NCBI GenBank assembly: GCA_964415525.1 | Contig: CAYQAS010000019.1 | Coordinates: 1 to 46,146, forward strand | Direction of reading: 5' to 3' | DNA: 46,146 nucleotides | Origin: CAZPUI01 sp964415525 | Lineage (GTDB): Bacteria > Acidobacteriota > Holophagae > Holophagales > Holophagaceae | Shown: positions 40,742-46,146 of the stretch, in pieces | Layout of the letters: every line of letters begins with the position of its first letter | How positions within the stretch are numbered: the first letter of the stretch is position 1 | The notes under the pieces: model-generated | Databases searched by the model: none | What the model was told of the DNA's origin: nothing | What the model saw: the letters and a program-made list of their open reading frames with translations, nothing else | Program-made: the position numbers and the translations under genes

Positions 40742-41602
40742 TTGATTGATCTCCATACCCACTCCATTTATTCCGACGGCACCGAGACACCAGAAACCCT
40801 GGTGCGCACGGCGGGTGCCCAGGGTCTGACCGCCTTGGCGCTCACAGACCACGACACCCTGGATGGGCTGGAGCCCTTTCTCGCGCTGCAGGATGAGGTG
40901 AAGACACGCCTCATCCCTGGTATCGAGCTCAGTTGTCGATTTTTGGATGTAGAGCTTCACATCCTTGGCCTCTTCATCGAACCTCGGGATCCAGACCTCC
41001 AGGAGCGTGTGGTGGCCCTGCGTCATCGCCGCCAGGAACGCAATGAGGCCATGCTGGCCCGGTTGAATGCGCTGGGTGTGCCGCTGACTTGGGCGGATGT
41101 CGCCTCATCCGCCACCACGGATCTGGTCAGCCGGGCCCATATCGCGCGAGCGCTGGTGCTGCGCGGATGCGTGTCCAGTCTCCAGGAGGCCTTTCAGCGT
41201 TATCTGGGTGAGGGGGCCTCAGCCTTCGTGCCGTTTCGTGATCTCACGCCGAGGGAGGCCGCTCGGTGGATTCGGGAGGCCGGAGGTGTCCCGGTGGTGG
41301 CGCACCCAGGACGCACTGCCCATCGACATCTCCCCTGGGACGATGCGATGTTCGAACTGAAGCGGCAGGGCCTCGGCGGACTGGAAGCCTACTACAGCGA
41401 CTATGGGCCGACGGAAGAACGCTATTTCTGTGGTTTGGCTGACCGGCTTGGAATGGCCAAGAGCGGCGGAAGCGATTTCCACGGCTCGGTAAAACCGGGT
41501 ATCCAGCTCGGCAAGGGCAAGGGCGGCCTTCGTGTGCCCGACGAAATCTTGGAAGGGCTCGAGATCCGTCGGGGCGTCGGTCCTGAACGCGCAGGGATTT
41601 GA
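40742..41602 (+). CDS. PHP-domain phosphoesterase (TrpH/RNase AM-like)
   Basis: The 286-residue protein shows the metal-binding set of the PHP family: IDLHTHSIYSDGT at the start, LTDHDTLDG, PGIELSC, VVAHPGR and SGGSDFHG at the end. E. coli TrpH/RNase AM and CV1693 degrade short RNA or pAp-type nucleotides 5' to 3', the likely activity here. The TTG at 40742 gives the family-typical N-terminus (start-IDLHTHS) although its ribosome site is weak; a TTG at 40691 would add 17 non-conserved residues. Confidence 0.9.
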   Translation: MIDLHTHSIYSDGTETPETLVRTAGAQGLTALALTDHDTLDGLEPFLALQDEVKTRLIPGIELSCRFLDVELHILGLFIEPRDPDLQERVVALRHRRQERNEAMLARLNALGVPLTWADVASSATTDLVSRAHIARALVLRGCVSSLQEAFQRYLGEGASAFVPFRDLTPREAARWIREAGGVPVVAHPGRTAHRHLPWDDAMFELKRQGLGGLEAYYSDYGPTEERYFCGLADRLGMAKSGGSDFHGSVKPGIQLGKGKGGLRVPDEILEGLEIRRGVGPERAGI

Positions 41603-41656
41603 CCGGAAACGGTCCGCCTGCGATAGGGTTAAGGTGCAGAGAAGGCGAGGCGAAGC

Positions 41657-42058
41657 ATGGCCATGAAAGTCCTCCTCGTCGAGGATGACCCAATTAACAT
41701 CAAGTTCATGTCGGTGGTCTTGACCCGTAAGGGCGGCTTCCATGTCATCGTCTCGGAGAATGTGGACGAGATCCTGGAACTGGCCCGCAGCGGCGAGATC
41801 AGCGTGATCATCATGGACATCAGTCTCACCCGCTCGGAATACGATGGCAAACGAGTGGATGGTGTATTCATTACTCGCCTACTCAAAGCGGATCCCGCCA
41901 CGGCCCACATTCCGGTGATCCTGGCCACGGCTCACGCCATGTTCGGCGACCAGGAGCGCTTCCTCGCCGACACGGGGGCCGAACACTACATTTCCAAGCC
42001 GATCCACGACCCCGACCACTTTCTCGGCGAGATCCGAAAAGTGCTGCCCACGCCATGA
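41657..42058 (+). CDS. Single-domain response regulator (CheY/DivK-like)
   Basis: A 133-residue stand-alone receiver domain with the acidic pair in LLVEDDPIN, phospho-acceptor Asp in IIMDISL (about residue 55), conserved Thr in ILATAHAMFG and Lys in YISKPIHDP. There is no output domain, so it should act by protein contact, as CheY or DivK does. Its loop after the Asp is slightly expanded (TRSEYDGKRVDG). The stop overlaps the truA start (ATGA, 42055-42058). A partner kinase cannot be assigned; the two orphan kinases in the window are candidates. Confidence 0.92.
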   Translation: MAMKVLLVEDDPINIKFMSVVLTRKGGFHVIVSENVDEILELARSGEISVIIMDISLTRSEYDGKRVDGVFITRLLKADPATAHIPVILATAHAMFGDQERFLADTGAEHYISKPIHDPDHFLGEIRKVLPTP

Positions 42059-42882
42059 AGAGCAAGGTCACGCGAGTTGCCTATAGGCTCCAGTTTGAAT
42101 ACGACGGTGGTCGCTACCAGGGCTGGCAGCGCCAAGGTGAACGTCAGACTGCCGCAGGCGTGAAGACCATCGCGGGAAGCATCGAGCGGGTGTTGGCCGA
42201 GGCGGGACATCGCCCCCTGACGCTGATGGGCAGCGGGCGCACGGATGCCGGCGTTCATGCCCTGGCTCAGGTGGCCCATCTCCACCTTTCCCGGGAAGGT
42301 GCGCCTTCACCGGAGCGGCTGTTGCGGCTGCTGAATGACGGCCTGCCCCATGACATCGTGGCCACTCGGGCACAGAGCTGCCCCACCGCTTTCCACGCCC
42401 GACACGACGCGCAATCCCGCACCTACCTCTATTGCCTTTCGTTGCGCCGGTCTGCCTTCGCCAAGCCATGGATTTGGTGGTACAAACGCCCCTTGGATGT
42501 GGCAAGGCTGGAAGCGGCCCTGACGGCATTTCAGGGATTCCGGGACGTGAGCGCCTTTGCGGATCTGGATGCGGACGATGACCCGCGCTGCGAGCTTCAG
42601 AACTGTGCCCTGGAACGACAGGGGAGCCTCCTGGTGCTCCGTTTCACGGCCAGCCACTTCCTCCGGCGACAGGTGCGGCGGATGGTGGGCGCGGCGGTAG
42701 CCTGCGGGGCTGGTGAATGCACACCTGCCGATCTGTCAAGGGATCTGGCACGCCCGACGGCGGAAGCAAACCTGCATTGGTCTGAGCGTGCGGCGCCCTC
42801 TGCGGGTCTTTTCCTTGCCCAGGTTCGCTATGCAGGGGATTCGGATACCACGCCCGCGCGTCCATGGTTCGAGGTTCCCTGA
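42055..42882 (+). CDS. truA: tRNA pseudouridine(38-40) synthase TruA
   Basis: TruA isomerises uridines 38-40 in tRNA anticodon arms. The 275-residue protein has LQFEYDGGRYQGWQRQ near the start, the catalytic Asp in MGSGRTDAGVHALAQVAH (about residue 64), RHDAQSRTYLYCL, and the C-terminal ASHFLRRQVRRMVGAAV block. It is translationally coupled to the receiver gene. Its 3' end runs close to sdaAB. Confidence 0.96.
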   Translation: MKSKVTRVAYRLQFEYDGGRYQGWQRQGERQTAAGVKTIAGSIERVLAEAGHRPLTLMGSGRTDAGVHALAQVAHLHLSREGAPSPERLLRLLNDGLPHDIVATRAQSCPTAFHARHDAQSRTYLYCLSLRRSAFAKPWIWWYKRPLDVARLEAALTAFQGFRDVSAFADLDADDDPRCELQNCALERQGSLLVLRFTASHFLRRQVRRMVGAAVACGAGECTPADLSRDLARPTAEANLHWSERAAPSAGLFLAQVRYAGDSDTTPARPWFEVP

Positions 42883-42970
42883 CCCGCGCGAAGTGTCATG
42901 TCAGGCCGTGACGAACCCGAAGAATGCCTCGGGCAGCATCGCCCTTGAGACACGCCGGAAAGGAACGCCT

Positions 42971-43636
42971 GTGGGGATCTTCGACATCATTGGACCCGTG
43001 ATGGTGGGGCCATCCAGCTCCCATACCGCGGGGGCGGCACGGATCGGCCTCTTCGCACGAGGGCTCTTGGGCGTCCAACCGGAACGCGCCTGTCTTGGGC
43101 TTCATGGCTCATTCTCCGCCACCGGCGAGGGCCATGGCACACACCTGGCACTTGTGGCCGGCCTGTTGGGGCTCTCGCCTTCGGATGAGGGCATCAAGGA
43201 GGCCCTGGAGCTGGCGGTCGCCTGCGGCCTTGAGGTGATCTTCGAGGATGTGGATCTCGGGGATGTCCATCCCAATTCGGTCCACATCATTCTGACATCA
43301 GGCGAGTTGCGGCTTGAGCTGCACGCCAGTAGCATTGGGGGCGGACAGATCCTCGTCTGGGGCATCGACGGCTTCCCGGCGGAGTTGCGGGGCATCTACC
43401 CCACGATTCTCTTCGTCTATCCCGATCAGCCTGGGGCGGTGGCCGAAGTCTCCCGGGTCCTGGCGGATGCGAAATTGAACATCGCGGCCATCAAGGCCCA
43501 CCGCAGGCAGCGTGGGGGACAGGCCCTCATGGAAGTCCAGCTGGATGAGGTGCCCGAGGAGCAGTTATTCGTCATCCTGCGGGCCCTGCCCCGTTTCGAG
43601 CAGGTGCGCTTCGTGCCCGCCCTGGAAGGAGCCTGA
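42971..43636 (+). CDS. sdaAB: L-serine dehydratase, beta subunit (iron-sulfur type)
   Basis: Two-subunit iron-sulfur L-serine dehydratase deaminates serine to pyruvate and ammonia. This 221-residue beta subunit begins IFDIIGPVMVGPSSSHTAGAARIG, the conserved anion-binding opening, and ends with an ACT regulatory domain (about 148-221; LFVYPDQPGAVAEVSRVLAD). The GTG at 42971 was chosen because AAAGGA lies six bases upstream and it gives the family N-terminus; the open frame extends further upstream but overlaps truA. The gene ends one base before sdaAA. Confidence 0.94.
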   Translation: MGIFDIIGPVMVGPSSSHTAGAARIGLFARGLLGVQPERACLGLHGSFSATGEGHGTHLALVAGLLGLSPSDEGIKEALELAVACGLEVIFEDVDLGDVHPNSVHIILTSGELRLELHASSIGGGQILVWGIDGFPAELRGIYPTILFVYPDQPGAVAEVSRVLADAKLNIAAIKAHRRQRGGQALMEVQLDEVPEEQLFVILRALPRFEQVRFVPALEGA

Positions 43637-43637
43637 C

Positions 43638-44501
43638 ATGACTGAAAAACGCCCCCTCGGAGCTGCCATCGCCGCTGCCGAATCGGCAGGCATCGCCCTC
43701 TGGAAGGTCTTCCTGCAGGCCGAAATCCAGGAGTCCGGTCGTCCCGCGAGCGAGCTGCAGGCTCTCATGGGCTCCCGGCTCGCGGTGATGCGCCACAGCT
43801 GGCAGCGTGGCCTCATGGTCCCTCAGCGTTCCCGCAGTGGCCTGTTGGACGGCGACGGGCATCGCATGGCGAAGTGGGCCGCAGAGGATCGTGGGTTCCT
43901 GGGGCCCCGTTTCACGAGCCTCATCGCGTCTGCCCTTGCGGTCGGCGAAGTGAATGCCTGCATGGGGCGTGTGGTTGCCGCCCCCACCGCCGGTGCCTGT
44001 GGCGTGCTTCCCGCCGTGCTGTTCACCTGCGCGGAGTCGAAGGGCTACTCAGAAGATCAGTTGGTGTGCGCCCTCTTCACCGCGGGCGGCATCGGCATGG
44101 CCATCGCCCAGCTGGCGACCCTGAGCGGGGCGGAAGGCGGTTGCCAGGCGGAAGTCGGCTCAGCCTCGGCGATGGCGGCGGGGGCCCTCGTCGAGATGGC
44201 CGGCGGTTCCCCGCGCCAGGTCGGAAATGCCGTGGTGCTGGCCATGTCCAATGTCCTGGGTCTGATTTGCGATCCGGTGCTGGGTCTCGTGGAGGTGCCC
44301 TGCGTGACGCGTAACGCCATGGGGGCATCGAATGCGGTTCTCGCCGCGGAGATGGCCCTCGCGGGGGCCGCATGCCACTTCGAACCGGACGCCGTCATCG
44401 AGACCATGGGCAAAGTGGGACGTAGGATTCCAGAGGAATATCGCGAGACGGCGAAGGGTGGTCTGGCCACCCTTTACCAGCCCCGTCCCGCGTCGGAGTA
44501 A
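43638..44501 (+). CDS. sdaAA: L-serine dehydratase, alpha subunit (iron-sulfur type)
   Basis: The 287-residue catalytic subunit. Family blocks are VVAAPTAGACGVLPAVL, GAEGGCQAEVGSASAMAAGAL and LICDPVLGLVEVPCVTRNAMG; the cysteines in GGCQAE, CDPV and VPC ligate the labile [4Fe-4S] cluster that binds substrate serine. AAGGAG lies just upstream of the ATG at 43638. Together with sdaAB it routes serine to pyruvate, consistent with amino acid catabolism and the nearby ferredoxin-linked 2-oxoacid oxidoreductase. Confidence 0.96.
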   Translation: MTEKRPLGAAIAAAESAGIALWKVFLQAEIQESGRPASELQALMGSRLAVMRHSWQRGLMVPQRSRSGLLDGDGHRMAKWAAEDRGFLGPRFTSLIASALAVGEVNACMGRVVAAPTAGACGVLPAVLFTCAESKGYSEDQLVCALFTAGGIGMAIAQLATLSGAEGGCQAEVGSASAMAAGALVEMAGGSPRQVGNAVVLAMSNVLGLICDPVLGLVEVPCVTRNAMGASNAVLAAEMALAGAACHFEPDAVIETMGKVGRRIPEEYRETAKGGLATLYQPRPASE

Positions 44502-44529
44502 TCGCGCGAAATACGGTGTTCATCTCTTC

Positions 44530-44553
44530 AAGGGGCCCTTCGGGGCCTTTTTT
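44530..44553 (+). terminator. Intrinsic terminator after sdaAA
   Basis: AAGGGGCCC, a short TTC loop and GGGGCC followed by six Ts form a standard hairpin 28 bases past the sdaAA stop. It separates the serine dehydratase unit from the kor operon. Confidence 0.85.
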
Positions 44554-44674
44554 GACAAGATGCACAGTGGTGACATTTACGGGGGAAGGCGTGGACTTTT
44601 GCTGCAGCATCGTCAACGATGGTGCCCACGGCCCGCTGAGGGCTCGACAAATAATGTCCATGGGGGCGGCGATC

Positions 44675-44950
44675 ATGAGTCAAGACGTCAAAAAGGGCAA
44701 AGGCACAGTGTTCGTGAGAACGGAAGTGTGCAAGGGGTGCTCCTACTGCATCGACTTCTGCCCCACGAAGGCCCTGGATTTCTCGCGAGAGTTCAATGCC
44801 AAGGGCTACCACTACCCAGTGTTGGGACGGGCCGAGGATTGCACGGGCTGCGACATGTGCGGGTTGATGTGCCCAGACTTCGCCATCTACGGTGCCCGCT
44901 GGAAGGACCTTGAGGAGCGCAAGGCGAGCCTCCAGGCCCAGAGCAAGTGA
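44675..44950 (+). CDS. korD: 2-oxoglutarate:ferredoxin oxidoreductase, delta (4Fe-4S) subunit
   Basis: A 91-residue ferredoxin-like subunit with two 4Fe-4S cysteine sets: CKGCSYCIDFCP and CTGCDMCGLMCP. It precedes korA with the order D-A-B seen in KGOR operons. It carries electrons from the TPP site to soluble ferredoxin. The start at 44675 (MSQDVKKG) is the best fit; ATGs at 44654 and 44660 are also in frame and the ribosome site is weak. It stops 31 bp before korA. Confidence 0.9.
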   Translation: MSQDVKKGKGTVFVRTEVCKGCSYCIDFCPTKALDFSREFNAKGYHYPVLGRAEDCTGCDMCGLMCPDFAIYGARWKDLEERKASLQAQSK

Positions 44951-44981
44951 TTCCAGTGCACGACGACATGAGGAGGAAACC

Positions 44982-46142
44982 TTGAAAGCGGATCCGAAAG
45001 GCGTTCTCACGGGCATCCACTTCCTGGACGGCGATCATGCCGCCTGTGAAGGTGCGCTCGCGGCTGGCTGCCGTTTCGTGGCGGGCTACCCCATTACCCC
45101 TTCCACCGAAATCGTGGAGCGCTTTGCTGCGCGCATTCCCAAGGTTGGGGGTGTCTTCATCCAGATGGAGGATGAGATCGCCTCCTCCATGGCCATCCAG
45201 GGCGCCGTATGGGGTGGCCAGAAGGTCATGAACGTCACCTCCGGCCCCGGCCTCTCCCTGATGATGGAGCACCTGGGCTATGCCTTCTTCACCGAAACGC
45301 CCTGCGTCTGGGTGGATGTGCAGCGGGGCGGCCCCTCCACGGGGCTGCCCACCCTGCCCGCGCAGCAGGACATGATGCAGGTGAAATGGGGCAGCCACGG
45401 GGACTATGAGGTCATCGCCCTGAGCCCCAACAGTCCCCAGGAGTGCTTCGACCTGATGATCCAGGCCTTCAACCTCAGCGAGACGTGGCGCGTGCCGGTA
45501 TTCCTGATGATGGACGAGGTCGTGGGTCACATGACGGAACGCGTCGCGATCCCGGAAGCCGATCAGATCGAACTCGTGGACCGCAAGTGGACCACCAAAA
45601 AGCCCGGCGAGTTCAAGCTGTACGAGACCACGCCGGACGATCTCGTGCCTGAGATGGTGAAGGCCGGCGACGGCTATCGAATTCACGTCACGGGCCTGAC
45701 CCACGACGAGCGCGGCTATCCCTCCATGACCGTGCCCACGCAGCACAAGCTGCTGACGCGGCTCACGGACAAGATTCGCAAGAACACGGACAAGATCACC
45801 GACTTCGTCGAAGACGGTGTGGAAGGTGCGGAGGTCGTCGTCGTCTCCTACGGCATTACGAGCCGCATCGCCGTGGCCGCGGTGGACGCCGCCCGAAAGC
45901 AGGGGCTCAAGGTGGGCCATCTGCGTCTGCGCATCGTCTGGCCCTTCCCCGAGAAGCGGATGCTGGAACTGGCCAAGACGGTCAAGGCCTTCGTGTTCCC
46001 CGAGCTGAACCTCGGCCAGGTGTCCCGCGAGCTGGAGCGCATCCTGCACGGAGAGACCAAGGTCATACCCGTGACCCACTGCGGCGGCACCGTCCACGAG
46101 CCCGAAGTCATTCTCGAGAAGATCCTGGAGGCCGCCCGATGA
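44982..46142 (+). CDS. korA: 2-oxoglutarate:ferredoxin oxidoreductase, alpha subunit
   Basis: The 386-residue alpha subunit takes part in CoA-dependent oxidation of 2-oxoglutarate to succinyl-CoA with ferredoxin reduction. Blocks include CRFVAGYPITPSTEIVE, IQMEDEIASSMAIQGAVWGG, VTSGPGLSLMMEHLGYA and a central QRGGPSTGLPTLPAQQDMMQ stretch, then the C-terminal transketolase-type domain (VVVSYGITSRIAVAAVDAARKQG). The TTG at 44982 is chosen for a perfect AGGAGG five bases upstream; no ATG start fits as well. The stop overlaps the next start. Confidence 0.95.
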   Translation: MKADPKGVLTGIHFLDGDHAACEGALAAGCRFVAGYPITPSTEIVERFAARIPKVGGVFIQMEDEIASSMAIQGAVWGGQKVMNVTSGPGLSLMMEHLGYAFFTETPCVWVDVQRGGPSTGLPTLPAQQDMMQVKWGSHGDYEVIALSPNSPQECFDLMIQAFNLSETWRVPVFLMMDEVVGHMTERVAIPEADQIELVDRKWTTKKPGEFKLYETTPDDLVPEMVKAGDGYRIHVTGLTHDERGYPSMTVPTQHKLLTRLTDKIRKNTDKITDFVEDGVEGAEVVVVSYGITSRIAVAAVDAARKQGLKVGHLRLRIVWPFPEKRMLELAKTVKAFVFPELNLGQVSRELERILHGETKVIPVTHCGGTVHEPEVILEKILEAAR

Positions 46143-46146
46143 GCCA
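46139..46146 (+). CDS. Start of the next gene, probably korB (truncated by the window end)
   Basis: ATGAGCCA begins at 46139, overlapping the korA TGA by four bases. Only two full codons are visible. korB (the TPP-binding beta subunit) is expected here from operon order, but cannot be confirmed from the sequence shown. Confidence 0.5.

Noticed and set aside
44552..44580. TTGACA-type promoter before korD
   Set aside because: The -35 hexamer is perfect but overlaps the terminator T run, and the best -10 at 17-base spacing (ATTTAC) is poor.

Overview
This is a high-GC bacterial chromosome segment made almost entirely of tightly packed core genes, with one accessory island. The gene set points to a Gram-negative, motile, heterotrophic bacterium of the Acidobacteriota/Holophagae type (Geothrix- or Holophaga-like). 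It includes a B-type SdhCAB, a membrane H+-pyrophosphatase, a 2-oxoglutarate:ferredoxin oxidoreductase, a fused LptF/LptG-like protein, a flagellin with a sigma-54 promoter and PEGA-domain kinase signalling. That placement is inferred from gene content; no marker such as 16S rRNA is present.

Layout. 1-5.6 kb: the 3' end of secA, rapZ, an APC permease (minus), mltG-tlyA and a small secreted protein. 5.6-9.1 kb (minus): sdhC-sdhA-sdhB, with an assembly gap inside sdhB. 9.2-12.5 kb (minus): hppA, tRNA-Gln(TTG) and spoVG. 12.8-18.3 kb (plus): kdsD, a double-length lptF/lptG gene, flagellin and trxB. 18.4-24.2 kb: a hybrid PAS histidine kinase and ruvB (minus), then an FHA-GAF histidine kinase overlapping ispF (plus). 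24.2-30.2 kb (minus): a TetR-controlled ABC-2 exporter operon (tetR, membrane fusion lipoprotein, two ATPases, two permeases) with a near-ideal palindromic operator. 30.3-31.9 kb: rpoZ (minus) and coaBC (plus), divergent. 32.3-34.2 kb: a RiPP locus. 34.2-38.6 kb (minus): a PEGA Ser/Thr kinase, a membrane protein and a serine hydrolase. 38.7-46.1 kb (plus): a GT2 glycosyltransferase, an FlhB-like orphan domain, a PHP phosphoesterase, a CheY-like regulator, truA, sdaAB-sdaAA and korD-korA-(korB).

The best candidate for an undescribed system is the RiPP locus at 32.3-34.2 kb. A 58-residue precursor, with a short leader ending in a double-glycine-like VVAGS and a Ser/Thr-rich core holding two cysteines, is followed by a strong hairpin and then a radical SAM/SPASM maturase with an N-terminal recognition-like domain. 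The stretch is visibly richer in A/T than its surroundings, and no dedicated peptidase or exporter lies beside it.

Other points of interest are the LptF/LptG fusion with a nine-G tract between its halves, a long palindrome that inverts the 3' end of tRNA-Gln, a sigma-54 flagellin promoter with a very short leader, the TetR operator, and a RapZ whose nucleotide-binding residues are eroded. No CRISPR array, intact insertion sequence or prophage was seen.
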